Positions 27,422 to 36,149 of a stretch of 64,000 nt of DNA are shown here, piece by piece. Below the pieces are notes generated by a model. That model was given only the letters and a program-made list of their open reading frames with translations. It had not been told where the DNA came from and ran no database searches. The stretch's first letter is position 1. Each line of letters starts with the position of its first letter. Position numbers and translations under genes: made by a program. Source of the stretch: Pedobacter lusitanus (GTDB lineage Bacteria > Bacteroidota > Bacteroidia > Sphingobacteriales > Sphingobacteriaceae); assembly GCF_040026395.1 (NCBI RefSeq), contig NZ_CP157278.1, forward strand, positions 372,001 to 436,000, written 5' to 3'.

Positions 27422-28624
27422 TCAGAAGGGGGTAACCTCGAAGTATCCTCTTTTTCCCATACGGATTCTGACAGGGCCGGATATTTTCAGCAAACCATAA
27501 GAATCGGTCATTTTATGATCGTTAACAGCTACACCACCACTATCAATTAATCTTTTCAAAGCAGAACGGCTTTCATCCTTACGGAGAAAGGCACATAAAT
27601 CCAGTAAATTGAGCTGATCATGGTCTCTGATCAGCTCAGCTATACTGACCACCGTGAAATTTTTCTCCTGAAATGATCTGCTCTGGAATTGTTGCGCAAA
27701 GTATTGTGCTGCATTTATGGCATCCTGTTCTGTATGGTATTGTCTGATGACATTGCCGGCAATGATCTTTTTCAGGATCATAGGATTTTCTCCGTTATTC
27801 AGTTTCTCCATCCAGTGCTGTCTGGTGGTCTGATCAAAATCTGTCACCAGCTCCAGGTATTCCGGTATAACCTCATCAGGAACAGACATCATTTTACCAA
27901 ATATCTCATTAGGCTCATCAGTCAGCCCGATAATGTTATTTAATGATTTACTCATCTTTTCTTTTCCATCAAGACCTTTGAGCAAAGGCATACACATCAC
28001 CACCTGAGGAGGGAATCCTTCAGCTTCCTGTAGTTGTCTGCCCATCGTACAATTAAATAACTGATCGGTTCCGCCCATTTCAATATCTGCCTGAATTTTT
28101 ACAGAATCAAGCCCCTGCAGAACAGGGTAGATCAGTTCATGCATCGCTATTGGTAAATTCTGCTGAAAGCGTTTGCTAAAGTCTGTTCTGTGCATAATCT
28201 GAGCAACGGTGATTTTTGACAGCAGCAGAATCGTATCAGATAAATTTAGTTTTTCAAGCCATTCAGCGTTGTAGGTTATTTCACATCTGTTGATATCCAG
28301 GATTTTGGAAAGCTGGTTCACATAGGTCTGCGCATTCAACATGATAGCCTCCCTGCTTAGCGGAGGTCTTGATTTGTTCTTTCCTGTAGGATCTCCGATT
28401 CTTGCTGTAAAGTTTCCAATGACAATGACAATACGGTGGCCCAGGTCCTGAAAAGTCTTTAGTTTTTTCAGTACTACGGCATGTCCAAGATGCAGATCAG
28501 GAGCTGTAGGGTCAAAACCGAGCTTAATGATCAGTTTGCGGTTCTCCTGTCCGGCAAGTTTAAATTTTTGTTCCAGACCATTTTCGGGCAGGATAATTTC
28601 AACATTTTCTTTAATCGTTTTCAT
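27422..28624 (-). CDS. tyrS: Tyrosyl-tRNA synthetase
   Basis: I choose the ATG at 28624 (400 residues, MKTIKENVEIILPENG). The longer frame to 28717 would run through a terminator hairpin. The class I catalytic core shows the HIGH-like motif HLGH within PTAPDLHLGHAVV, the tyrosine-site segment GGTDQLFNCTMGRQLQ and the KMSKS loop KEKMSKSLNN. An S4 RNA-binding domain forms the C-terminus (about 335-400). The enzyme charges tRNA-Tyr. The gene is preceded by a Tyr-rich leader ORF (28701-28793) and a terminator-like hairpin (28646-28678) only 22 bases before the start codon, a strong sign of attenuation. Confidence 0.96.
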   Translation of the reverse strand: MKTIKENVEIILPENGLEQKFKLAGQENRKLIIKLGFDPTAPDLHLGHAVVLKKLKTFQDLGHRIVIVIGNFTARIGDPTGKNKSRPPLSREAIMLNAQTYVNQLSKILDINRCEITYNAEWLEKLNLSDTILLLSKITVAQIMHRTDFSKRFQQNLPIAMHELIYPVLQGLDSVKIQADIEMGGTDQLFNCTMGRQLQEAEGFPPQVVMCMPLLKGLDGKEKMSKSLNNIIGLTDEPNEIFGKMMSVPDEVIPEYLELVTDFDQTTRQHWMEKLNNGENPMILKKIIAGNVIRQYHTEQDAINAAQYFAQQFQSRSFQEKNFTVVSIAELIRDHDQLNLLDLCAFLRKDESRSALKRLIDSGGVAVNDHKMTDSYGLLKISGPVRIRMGKRGYFEVTPF

Positions 28625-28645
28625 TTGATGACTGGGGTTAAAACA

Positions 28646-28678
28646 AAAAAGCCCGAATGTAATACATTCGGGCTTTTT
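28646..28678 (-). promoter_or_regulatory. Terminator hairpin of the tyrS attenuator
   Basis: On the minus strand AAAAAGCCCGAATGT (28678-28664) pairs perfectly with ACATTCGGGCTTTTT (28660-28646) around a three-base loop, and T continues to 28645. It lies after the Tyr-rich leader ORF and directly before tyrS. Part of its 5' arm (28672-28667) can instead pair with TTCGGG at 28729-28724 inside the leader ORF. The hairpin could alternatively be a plain terminator for the receptor gene ending at 28816. Confidence 0.85.
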
Positions 28679-28700
28679 CAATATTTGAGGTGTTTTTATT

Positions 28701-28793
28701 TTAAGAAACAAGCGCATATCGATCCCGAACCATTATGTAGTAATAATAGCTGTAGAAAGAATAGGATAATATGCTGATCAGTGAATTCATCAT
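28701..28793 (-). CDS. Candidate Tyr-rich leader peptide of tyrS
   Basis: This 30-codon ORF (ATG at 28793 or 28790, TAA at 28703-28701) contains seven tyrosines, six of them in the nine codons 11-19 (YSFYSYYYY). It ends 22 bases before a terminator-type hairpin and is followed by tyrosyl-tRNA synthetase. A Tyr-codon run in a short ORF ahead of a terminator is the classical layout of ribosome-mediated attenuation. Scarcity of charged tRNA-Tyr would stall the ribosome here and allow read-through into tyrS. The peptide itself probably has no other role. A promoter-like pair lies just upstream, giving a very short 5' leader. Confidence 0.75.
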   Translation of the reverse strand: MMNSLISILSYSFYSYYYYIMVRDRYALVS

Positions 28794-28806
28794 GGATGAT
28801 ATAGCG

Positions 28807-28838
28807 TAAAGGTAATTAAAATTTATAACTGTATCCAA
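28807..28838 (-). promoter_or_regulatory. Promoter of the tyrS leader
   Basis: On the minus strand TTG (28838-28836) is followed after 21 bases by TACCTTTA (28814-28807), close to the Bacteroidota consensus TTG-N17-23-TAnnTTTG with one mismatch. It overlaps the last codons of the upstream receptor gene. Predicted transcription start near 28800 is just before the leader ATG. Confidence 0.6.
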
Positions 28839-31236
28839 CTCTGAAAACCTGAGTTTCATAATAATCTGTGCTCCGCATCCGGAAGCCATTTCCGGTTATA
28901 TCCCTTTGTATATTCAGGGTATTAAACAAATCTGTTGCGTTGAAAAACAGCTCTCCTGAGCCTTTCTGTATCGTTTTTTTAATTCCCAGGTCTACGGAAT
29001 ATCTGGCTGAGATCCTGCCTTGCGGGATAAGATCAGGAGCCAGATAAAGACCTGTCAGCTGTGCCTCGATCTTGCGGGGAAGATGAAATAAGCCATTGAT
29101 TTTCAGATTTCCTGAAATCAGCTTTTGCTGCTCAGCAGTATAAATCACCGGGACGGGATACTTGTTCTCCACCTGGAAAGCATTAATGGTATTCTGATAG
29201 ATATTGGCATTGGCATTAACCGATACCCATTTGGCAAGATCCTGTTTCACAATTAATTCAATTCCTGAATTATAACTTCTTCCGGCATTCTGAAATACAT
29301 TATAAATCAATGTGCTGCCAGGTGCCTGTGTGGCTATTCTGGTTATAGTTCCATCAGTAATCCGGTGATAGAATGCTGAATACAGGTAACCTTTATTCCA
29401 GTTGTTTTTGTATCCCAGTTCTAAACTGCTGGTGAACTGCGGGCGTAAAGCAGGGTTCCCGACTTTGATGACTTCAGGTTCATCATATTTTGGAAATATC
29501 CTGATGTCTACCTCATTTGGACGGTCAACCCGTCTGTTATAAAATAAAGAGATTTTGTTTTTATCATCCAGTTTATAGGCCAGTCTTAAATTAGGAAAGG
29601 GTCTTGCATAATCATAACCTTCACTTTTATAGGTATTATGATCCGGGTTTACTTTATAATCCACTTTCACATATTCAACTCTTAATCCGGCTTCGAGTTC
29701 AAATTTATTGCTTTCATAGACGTAATTCCCGTATAAGGCCGGAATCGTTTCACTATAATCTGCCCAGCCGCCTGCGTTGACATCTATAGGAGAGTTTAAC
29801 CCCGGAAAGAACTGCATATTGACAGGAATTGTTCTTCTGCGGAATTTTAATCCGCCCTCAATTCTGCCATGTTTCAATGGACGTACATAGTCGATATTTA
29901 AATCTGCCACCTGTTCGTCTGAGAGTAATTTAAAGGAATCTTCACCGGTATAGGCGGGCATTATATTGGTGAAAAAGTATTTTTCATCTTCCCGGTGAAA
30001 GGTATAATTAAAACTCGCATTCAGCACATGTCCGGGTTGTTTAAAATTATGCTGATAAATGGCAGATGCTGCAGCTGTATATTTTACTTCATCTTCTAAA
30101 AACCGCCATAACCGGCTGCGTACAGATAAATCCTGATTAAAATAGGGAATATCTCCACGATCAGTGATCTTTTCCCTATTAAAAAGCCCGGTAACAGTTA
30201 AGGTATTCTGATCGTCGATGTTCCAGTCCAGGCCGGTTTTGGCTGTGGCAAAAGTGGTTATGCGGTTACGTTTTACCTGCTGCCTGATCGTTTCTCCAGT
30301 ATCATAAATTCTTTCGGCAAATTCGTTTCTGTTAAGTGTCTGCGTATATAACCAGTCACCCTGAAAGAAGGCATTGACTTTATTTTTGCGGTAGTTCAGC
30401 GATAACGAAGGATTGATCTTTGGTGTATTTTGGTACTGAGGACGAATACCGGGCAGGTTTTCTTTCTTTTGCCACAATGCACCCAATCCGGTACTGAGAC
30501 CAATTTTTCCGTTAAAACCTTCCTGTTTGTTTTTTTTATAGATAATATTGATAATCCCGGCATGACCATTGGCATCAAATTTTGCAGATGGATTATTAAT
30601 GATTTCAATTCTTTCGATAGCCGATGCAGGAATATTATCTAAGCCGGTCTGAGCTCCAAATCCGGTGATGGCCGTTTGTTTTCCATCAATCAGGACGGAT
30701 ACTTTATCACTGCCTCTGAGTTCCAGTTTACCATCCTGTGTGGTTGATACCCCGGGCAGGTTCTTCATGACCTGCAGGACAGATCCGCCACCCTGACTGA
30801 TATTATCTGCTACAGTAAAGGTCTTCTTGTCCATTTGATTGCTGATCCCGGCAGTCTGCTGACCTGAAATTTTAATTTCATTCAGCGTGTTGGGAGCTTC
30901 CTCGAGTTCTATGTGGCCAAGATCCAGAAAAGGGCTCAGGCTGCCGGCCAGCACAGGCAGGTAGCTGGTCTTAAAACCTATATAGGAAACACTAAGCAGA
31001 TAGGTTCCTGCATTTACTTCGGCGAGTTTGAACCGGCCTTCTGCATCACTGACTGTTCCTGCTACAAAGACGCTGTCTTTGCTTGTTTTCAGGAGTATAT
31101 TTCCAAAAGGGATAGTGGTTTTGGTTTTTGAATCCCTGATTACCCCAGAGAGGGTTACTTTGCTGTCTTGTTGTGCCGATCCCCAAAAGGGTAAAAACAG
31201 GAATAGGGCAAATAGGTATCTGGTGTGCTTCATCAT
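28816..31236 (-). CDS. TonB-dependent outer-membrane receptor with carboxypeptidase-regulatory-like domain
   Basis: I choose the ATG at 31236 (806 residues), which gives a signal peptide MMKHTRYLFALFLFLPFWGSAQ. A CarboxypepD_reg-like domain (25-110, VTLSGVIRDSKTKTTIPFGNILL) precedes a plug domain (120-230) with QVMKNLPGVSTTQDGKLELRGSDKVSVLIDGKQT and IERIEIINNPSAKFDANGHAGIINIIYKK. This pattern belongs to the outer-membrane-beta-barrel receptors common in Bacteroidota. The rest is a beta barrel ending in Phe (FRVGYSYKF). The ligand is unknown. It lies 60 bases downstream of a histidine kinase on the same strand, so its expression may depend on that two-component system. Confidence 0.9.
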   Translation of the reverse strand: MMKHTRYLFALFLFLPFWGSAQQDSKVTLSGVIRDSKTKTTIPFGNILLKTSKDSVFVAGTVSDAEGRFKLAEVNAGTYLLSVSYIGFKTSYLPVLAGSLSPFLDLGHIELEEAPNTLNEIKISGQQTAGISNQMDKKTFTVADNISQGGGSVLQVMKNLPGVSTTQDGKLELRGSDKVSVLIDGKQTAITGFGAQTGLDNIPASAIERIEIINNPSAKFDANGHAGIINIIYKKNKQEGFNGKIGLSTGLGALWQKKENLPGIRPQYQNTPKINPSLSLNYRKNKVNAFFQGDWLYTQTLNRNEFAERIYDTGETIRQQVKRNRITTFATAKTGLDWNIDDQNTLTVTGLFNREKITDRGDIPYFNQDLSVRSRLWRFLEDEVKYTAAASAIYQHNFKQPGHVLNASFNYTFHREDEKYFFTNIMPAYTGEDSFKLLSDEQVADLNIDYVRPLKHGRIEGGLKFRRRTIPVNMQFFPGLNSPIDVNAGGWADYSETIPALYGNYVYESNKFELEAGLRVEYVKVDYKVNPDHNTYKSEGYDYARPFPNLRLAYKLDDKNKISLFYNRRVDRPNEVDIRIFPKYDEPEVIKVGNPALRPQFTSSLELGYKNNWNKGYLYSAFYHRITDGTITRIATQAPGSTLIYNVFQNAGRSYNSGIELIVKQDLAKWVSVNANANIYQNTINAFQVENKYPVPVIYTAEQQKLISGNLKINGLFHLPRKIEAQLTGLYLAPDLIPQGRISARYSVDLGIKKTIQKGSGELFFNATDLFNTLNIQRDITGNGFRMRSTDYYETQVFRVGYSYKF

Positions 31237-31296
31237 TTTAACTTTGTTGATTATTATGAACAAAGTTTCAATATGAATTAGGATAAATATTGGATT

Positions 31297-32577
31297 TTAG
31301 AACGTGACGGTAAAAATATGCTGATTGTTACTGAAATTATAAGTTATCTGCCACTGATATAGTTCGCAGATCTGTTTAATAATAGCGAGTCCGAGGCCAC
31401 TGCCTGGCGTTAACACAGAAGTTGTACTAAAGCGTCTGAATAGTTTCTCCTGCTCAAGCGCATGGGAGCCGCTATTGATTATGGTCAGTTGTTTCTGATT
31501 AAGTGCTGCAGTAATTTCTCCTCCGGTGCTATTATGTCTGATGGCATTAATCAATAGATTATTGATCAAAACCTCAACCAGTACCGGATTGGCTTCAATC
31601 ATGAGCGTACCCGTTATATTTTCATGCAGCGTTAATTGTCTGGAACCGAGGTGCTCGGTTAATATTCCAAGCATATCTTTCAGTAGCACAGCAAGGTTTA
31701 TTTGCTCATAATCTGCAAACTGATGATTCTCAATTCTGGCCAGCAATAAGAGATTTTTGTTAATACGGTTAACTCTGGTCAGGGCAGTATTAGCACTTTC
31801 TACAATTCCGAACTGTTCTTCAGTCAGCGCCGGATGCTGAAATAACAGATCCAGTTTTGACTGTACAATAGCCAGTGGCGTTTGTAATTCGTGGGATACA
31901 TTTTCAGTAAATTCTTTCTGCTGTTTATAGACATTCACATTCCTGATCAGCAATTTGCTCAGACTATCATTTAGTTCATTGAATTCCTGAATATTGCTGG
32001 GCTTAAAAGATATTTCCTGATCAGCATTTAACCGGAATGATTTTAATACGTCCAGTGTGAGATAAAAAGGATGCCAGATTCTTGAAGATATTTTTTTGAT
32101 CAGAAAGATGAACCCGCCAAGCAGCAGCAGGAAAAAGAAGATAGCAGCAAATGAAATAGCCATCACGGTTTCATCAGCTTCTTCCATATTGGTCTCTATA
32201 AGCAGCCGGTAGTGTTTATTGTTGATTCTTACACTGGTGGATAAACTGCGAAACTGTTCGCGATCCTGCAGGAAATCATCAAAACGTATGGTCGTATAAA
32301 CACTGTCTTTGATCAGCGAATCAGTAGGGTGGGATGTCAGGATAAAACCCGGCTCTATCTTATTCCAGATATTGATGGTTTGCTCTACTGTACTGTCAGG
32401 CAGATTGAGCCTGGCTAATCTCGACTCAATTTTATCCCGCAGTACATATTGGTGTTTATCAAGCTCGTTTACCCAGATCCGGTCTACAATAAAGTAATAG
32501 GCAGGGATACTCAGCAATAAGACAATCAGTGCATAGATGGCCAGAGGTTTCAGACTCTGATTAAGTAATCTGTTCAT
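31297..32577 (-). CDS. Two-component sensor histidine kinase
   Basis: I choose the ATG at 32577 (426 residues), which overlaps the response-regulator stop as ATGA, though an ATG at 32586 is possible. Two membrane helices (about 10-32 and 140-162) frame a periplasmic sensor region of about 105 residues. The phosphoacceptor site is FTENVSHELQTPLAIVQ with His229, followed by an HATPase_c domain with NLLINAIRHN (N box) and GSGLGLAII (G box). The kinase should phosphorylate the response regulator encoded directly upstream. The signal is unknown. Confidence 0.94.
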   Translation of the reverse strand: MNRLLNQSLKPLAIYALIVLLLSIPAYYFIVDRIWVNELDKHQYVLRDKIESRLARLNLPDSTVEQTINIWNKIEPGFILTSHPTDSLIKDSVYTTIRFDDFLQDREQFRSLSTSVRINNKHYRLLIETNMEEADETVMAISFAAIFFFLLLLGGFIFLIKKISSRIWHPFYLTLDVLKSFRLNADQEISFKPSNIQEFNELNDSLSKLLIRNVNVYKQQKEFTENVSHELQTPLAIVQSKLDLLFQHPALTEEQFGIVESANTALTRVNRINKNLLLLARIENHQFADYEQINLAVLLKDMLGILTEHLGSRQLTLHENITGTLMIEANPVLVEVLINNLLINAIRHNSTGGEITAALNQKQLTIINSGSHALEQEKLFRRFSTTSVLTPGSGLGLAIIKQICELYQWQITYNFSNNQHIFTVTF

Positions 32578-33251
32578 ATTTCCCATTTATATCCTGTTCC
32601 ATAAACTGATTTTAAGTAATGACCTGCACCTGCATCATTGAGTTTCTTTTTGAGGTTTTTGATATGGGAATAGACAAAGTCATGACTGTCAAGCATATCG
32701 GCGATATCTCCGGAAAGATGTTCTGCCAGCGCATTTTTAGAAATAACGCGGTTCTGATTTCCGATGAAGTAAAGGAGCAGGGCATATTCTTTTTTGGTCA
32801 GGTTAATCAAGGTGTCATTGACCTGAACTGTTTTGGCTAAAATATTGATCTTTAGTTTATTCTGCTCAATAATATTAGCATTGGTAAATTGTTTTCTGCG
32901 AATAACTGAAAATACCCTGGCTGATAATTCGGGCAGGTGAAACGGTTTGGCCAGATAGTCGTCTGCACCAATCTGCAGACCTTTAATCTTATCGTCCAGT
33001 GAGTTTCTGGCCGAGATGATGATCACTCCGTCCTGTTTTTGCTGGCTTTTTAATTCTTCCAGGATCTGCATGCCATCGCCCCCTGGCAACATCAGGTCCA
33101 GCAGAATACAATCATAATGATACAGATTGATTTTGTTGATGGCCTGGTCAAAGTTCCGGGCAATTTCACAGACATAGTTTTCTCCTGAAAGATAGGTTAA
33201 TATACTTTCGGCCAGTTCGGTTTCATCTTCTATGATCAGCAGCTTCATCAA
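32574..33251 (-). CDS. OmpR/PhoB-type response regulator
   Basis: The 225-residue protein has an N-terminal receiver domain (1-120) with acidic pocket IIEDE, phosphoacceptor Asp52 in CILLDLMLPGGDG, the Ser/Thr position in IIISARNS and the lysine in DDYLAKPF. The C-terminal winged-helix domain (130-225) contains LTKKEYALLLYFIGNQNRVISKNALAEHL and ends with VYGTGYKWEI. It is a DNA-binding transcription factor controlled by the overlapping histidine kinase gene. Its target may include the TonB receptor downstream, but no operator can be assigned from sequence. Confidence 0.95.
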   Translation of the reverse strand: MMKLLIIEDETELAESILTYLSGENYVCEIARNFDQAINKINLYHYDCILLDLMLPGGDGMQILEELKSQQKQDGVIIISARNSLDDKIKGLQIGADDYLAKPFHLPELSARVFSVIRRKQFTNANIIEQNKLKINILAKTVQVNDTLINLTKKEYALLLYFIGNQNRVISKNALAEHLSGDIADMLDSHDFVYSHIKNLKKKLNDAGAGHYLKSVYGTGYKWEI

Positions 33252-33328
33252 ACGAAGATAGACTACAATTCTGTATTCTTTTTGGAGAAAATAAATTTTT
33301 GGCTAATCAGAGAAATTGGAAACTGAGC

Positions 33329-33931
33329 TTATGCGTTCTCTTCCTGCTGATTCATCAGAACCTGTGTTTTCAGATAGTTGATGCCAATATTTATAAATAA
33401 TGGAAGTGCCAGTAAGGAGGCGATGGCGGTAAAGAAATAACCGATAACTCCAAATACAATACTTACTTTATATAGGGATTCACCTGCCTTTTCAACTGAA
33501 TGGAGATAGGCAATCCAGAGAAAAAGAATTACAAAGATGCAGCAGGGCAGTAAGATGATTTTAACCCATGACTGATCATGTGTGAGGGCAAAAGCCAGCT
33601 CAATGAAAACATACAGGATTACCAGGCCGATACCCAGTGCCCAGTCGGGTTCAGAATAAAAACCATGCTGATGAATCAGGTTCAGCAAATTATTTTTCTC
33701 CTGTTCATCCAGGTATTTCAAACGCACATATCCTTTGTTTTTAACCTGTCTGAAAAACCACTTACCATTAATTTCCAGGGTTAGGGTATCTGCATCTGCT
33801 GTACTTTCTTCCAGTGTTTTTGTCCCTTTTTTCCATTCGGCATTTAACGGAAGCCCAGCCTGGATTAAATCGTCTGTAAAACGCTGTAATTGTGCTGAAG
33901 AAAAGTTATCATGTTTGAATTGGCCGTTCAT
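33329..33931 (-). CDS. Hypothetical membrane protein
   Basis: I do not recognise this 200-residue protein. The N-terminal 95 residues are soluble and charged, with GKWFFRQVKNKGYVRLKYLDEQEKNNLLNLI. They are followed by three predicted membrane helices (about 98-118, 124-145, 155-185), beginning WALGIGLVILYVFIELAFAL. It lies 78 bases upstream of the response-regulator start on the same strand, so it could be transcribed with that system, but this is uncertain. No signal peptide and no catalytic motif is visible. Confidence 0.75.
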   Translation of the reverse strand: MNGQFKHDNFSSAQLQRFTDDLIQAGLPLNAEWKKGTKTLEESTADADTLTLEINGKWFFRQVKNKGYVRLKYLDEQEKNNLLNLIHQHGFYSEPDWALGIGLVILYVFIELAFALTHDQSWVKIILLPCCIFVILFLWIAYLHSVEKAGESLYKVSIVFGVIGYFFTAIASLLALPLFINIGINYLKTQVLMNQQEENA

Positions 33932-34012
33932 TTGTATGAATCTTAATTATGGTCTTTAACCGGATTTGCGATGAAGATAAGGATCTCTGTGTTATAGTTT
34001 CAGGATTTAAAT

Positions 34013-34687
34013 CTAATAAAAATGGCCGGTATTGAGCATCAGCCTCAAAATTTCCTGCGCATTTACGTATACCATAAAGTGTCCGCCTCCATTAATGATG
34101 AGGTCTGGCTTTGTGGTATATTGAAGCGGCAGGATATAGTCAGTTGTGCCATGAATATGAGTCAGGTTTACCGGCCTTTCCGTATTTCTCCATTCCAGGA
34201 TACAGGTTAATGCCCATTTGATAAAATATGGATCACTATCGGTAACCAGTTGCCGGAGTAAGCTGGTTTCTTTGGGTCCTTTAGCGCCGAGTAATTTCAG
34301 GCCCACAGTATTGAACTTTTTTATGTACTTAACCGGCAGTAATTTTTGTAATCTCAGGCTGCCTGCCATCCGGTAATACCAGGGTAATCCTTTAAATGTT
34401 GTAGTGCTGGAAATAAGAAAGGTATGAACAGGGGTTAATTTCTTTGCAATTTCGGTAGCCAGCATACCGCCAAAAGACAAGCCTATTAAATAAAACGGGG
34501 CAGAGGTATCAATAGCTGAAGCTAGTCTGGCAGCATAATTTTCCAGTGATTCATCAGGGAGTGCAGGTATCCAGTCCAGATGCACCAATTCAAATTCCGC
34601 AGGAAATATGAATCTTTTGAAAGCTCGTCTGTCAGCACCCAAACCACTGATAAAGTATATTTTTCTGCCTGGCATTGTAAGGGGCAA
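34013..34687 (-). CDS. Alpha/beta-hydrolase fold protein
   Basis: The 224-residue protein has the alpha/beta hydrolase layout: an early IYFISGLGADRRAFKRF segment typical of the oxyanion region, the nucleophile elbow GLSFGG with Ser71, an acid region around HIHGTTDYILP and the likely catalytic histidine in INGGGHFMVY. It has no signal peptide and is probably a cytosolic esterase or thioesterase. It begins one base after the stop of the DUF1772-like gene, so the two are co-transcribed. The ATG at 34675 is an alternative start. Confidence 0.88.
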   Translation of the reverse strand: MPLTMPGRKIYFISGLGADRRAFKRFIFPAEFELVHLDWIPALPDESLENYAARLASAIDTSAPFYLIGLSFGGMLATEIAKKLTPVHTFLISSTTTFKGLPWYYRMAGSLRLQKLLPVKYIKKFNTVGLKLLGAKGPKETSLLRQLVTDSDPYFIKWALTCILEWRNTERPVNLTHIHGTTDYILPLQYTTKPDLIINGGGHFMVYVNAQEILRLMLNTGHFY

Positions 34688-34688
34688 T

Positions 34689-35183
34689 TTAAGAATTTTT
34701 CAATAAGGAAAGGATAGCCGCAAGAAAAGCCAGTATAGCAGCATAGGTTCGGATATGATGCAGTGCATTCCAGCTGGCTTCAAAATGGTGTCTCATAGAC
34801 ATAAGTTCGGCTGGTGATGCTTTTTCGATATCAAACTGACTTAAAGTATTGTTTAGCGGAACATTGCCAAAGATAGTCACTCCGAAAACCGCTATTGCAT
34901 AAATCAGAGTCGCTGCAAGCAGGAAATAAAAAGTATTTGATAAACCTCCTGAATGATAGTTTAGCCAGGTGGCCAGTGGAAGTAACAACAAGGTTCCCAT
35001 GAAACTGATAAAGAAATAAGGGTTAAGTATTTCTTTATTGATGGACTGAAAAGCAGTGAGGAAATTTTTGTTTTGCAGGGCTCCGAGGCCTCTGATTACT
35101 GAGCAGTCATAACCATAAAGTAATCCTGCTATCAATCCTGTAAGCAGGATGGCTGTAATTTGGGTTAAATTGTTAAGCGACAT
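34689..35183 (-). CDS. DUF1772 family (anthrone-oxygenase-like) membrane protein
   Basis: The 164-residue protein has four predicted membrane helices (8-28, 52-72, 82-108, 142-162) and the DUF1772 landmarks GNVPLNNTL, then MSMRHHFEASWNALHHIRTYAA. Some fungal relatives act as anthrone oxygenases, while most bacterial members have no known activity. The start ATG at 35183 fits the first helix. It is followed immediately by the alpha/beta hydrolase gene on the same strand, suggesting a two-gene operon of unknown function. Confidence 0.88.
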   Translation of the reverse strand: MSLNNLTQITAILLTGLIAGLLYGYDCSVIRGLGALQNKNFLTAFQSINKEILNPYFFISFMGTLLLLPLATWLNYHSGGLSNTFYFLLAATLIYAIAVFGVTIFGNVPLNNTLSQFDIEKASPAELMSMRHHFEASWNALHHIRTYAAILAFLAAILSLLKNS

Positions 35184-35276
35184 AATTCAGGGTTTTATTT
35201 TGATATAGGTAAAGCTAAGACAAACCTGACCTGGAAAATTGATCAAAACCGACAAAATTGAATTGATGATGTTTAT

Positions 35277-35630
35277 TTAAATATGGTATGGAAGACGAAT
35301 CCTTAGAAACCTTTGTCTGGCTCTTCTGAAGTTCTTTAATTCCTTACCCTTAAAAATTGCTGATTTTCTGTCCAGTGTATCGATTTTATGAGCTAACTGA
35401 TCATAGGAGTTTAATATTCCGGTTAAGGCCTGACGGTTTTCAATCTTCCAGCCGGATATTGCATTTTCCAAACTGTCAATAGATTTTTCGCATCGTGCTA
35501 TGGTTTCAGTATCTGCTGTTGCCGGCGTTGAAAAATCGCACGCACCTGTGAAAATCAGCAAAAGGCTGAAAAATAAAAATTTTGATTTATATATCCCGGG
35601 CTGCTGGTTTAATGTATTTTCGCGCATCAT
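35277..35630 (-). CDS. Small hypothetical lipoprotein
   Basis: I do not recognise this 117-residue protein. A hydrophobic stretch KFLFFSLLLIF leads to the lipobox TGAC with Cys31, so the first ATG or a nearby one starts a lipoprotein signal. The mature part contains a helical, probably coiled-coil region (CEKSIDSLENAISGWKIENRQALTGILNSYDQLAHKIDTL) and a very basic tail. A TAATTTTG -7 box on the minus strand (35649-35642) lies just upstream of the first ATG, which would give almost no 5' leader. Confidence 0.7.
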   Translation of the reverse strand: MMRENTLNQQPGIYKSKFLFFSLLLIFTGACDFSTPATADTETIARCEKSIDSLENAISGWKIENRQALTGILNSYDQLAHKIDTLDRKSAIFKGKELKNFRRARQRFLRIRLPYHI

Positions 35631-35714
35631 ATCGTTTGGGACAAAATTAATAGATAAAACGATAATCCGTAAGCGAAATCCAAGGTTATGACTTTTACCT
35701 ATACCTGGTTCCGG

Positions 35715-35762
35715 TAAAAGAAAAAGGTGTAAATCATAGGCTTAAGTCTATGATTTACACCT
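35715..35762 (-). terminator. Terminator of the coiled-coil protein gene
   Basis: A 15-bp perfect inverted repeat (35725-35739 with 35748-35762) has an 8-nt centre. On the minus strand the stem is followed by TTTTTCTTTT. It starts 6 bases past the stop of the gene at 35769. A further inverted repeat, CTTTTACC / GGTAAAAG (35692-35699 and 35713-35720), lies next to it. Confidence 0.85.
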
Positions 35763-35768
35763 GAAAAT

Positions 35769-36149
35769 TTACATCCATTTTGATGCAAAGCGATAAAATT
35801 CATGTCTCAGCTCATTGAAAAGTCTTTCTTCAGTAAGATAGTCTTCATGTAAGTTGTGATTGTCAGATATCGTAATTTTCTCTATTGAACCATCAAATTC
35901 ACTAATCTGATCTTTGATATTACTGTTATTCTCATGAATACTGCTCTTCAGTTCATCAATTGCATTTTTGTGAATAATAAATTCATTCTGAAAATGTTCA
36001 ACCTGCCCGGCTACCTCTTTATTGGTATTGTCTGCAAGGATCTCTTCAAGACGCTCCTGTAAAATTACAAGCTCCTGAGCATAAAAGTCCAGGCCCCTTA
36101 AGGAATCGCTATGTAAATTTGTGATATGTTTAATACTTAGCTGTTTCAT
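35769..36149 (-). CDS. Hypothetical helical protein
   Basis: I do not recognise this 126-residue protein. It has no signal peptide or membrane segment. Nearly the whole sequence is predicted helical with heptad-like spacing, for example LDFYAQELVILQERLEEILADN and FQNEFIIHKNAIDELKSSIHEN, suggesting a coiled coil or helical bundle. It is followed by a strong terminator and preceded by about 100 bases without a gene, so it may be a single-gene unit. Confidence 0.75.
   Translation of the reverse strand: MKQLSIKHITNLHSDSLRGLDFYAQELVILQERLEEILADNTNKEVAGQVEHFQNEFIIHKNAIDELKSSIHENNSNIKDQISEFDGSIEKITISDNHNLHEDYLTEERLFNELRHEFYRFASKWM

Noticed and set aside
28625-28717. N-terminal extension of tyrS to 431 residues
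   Set aside because: The extension would be translated through the terminator hairpin and does not look like TyrS sequence; the ATG at 28624 gives a normal start.
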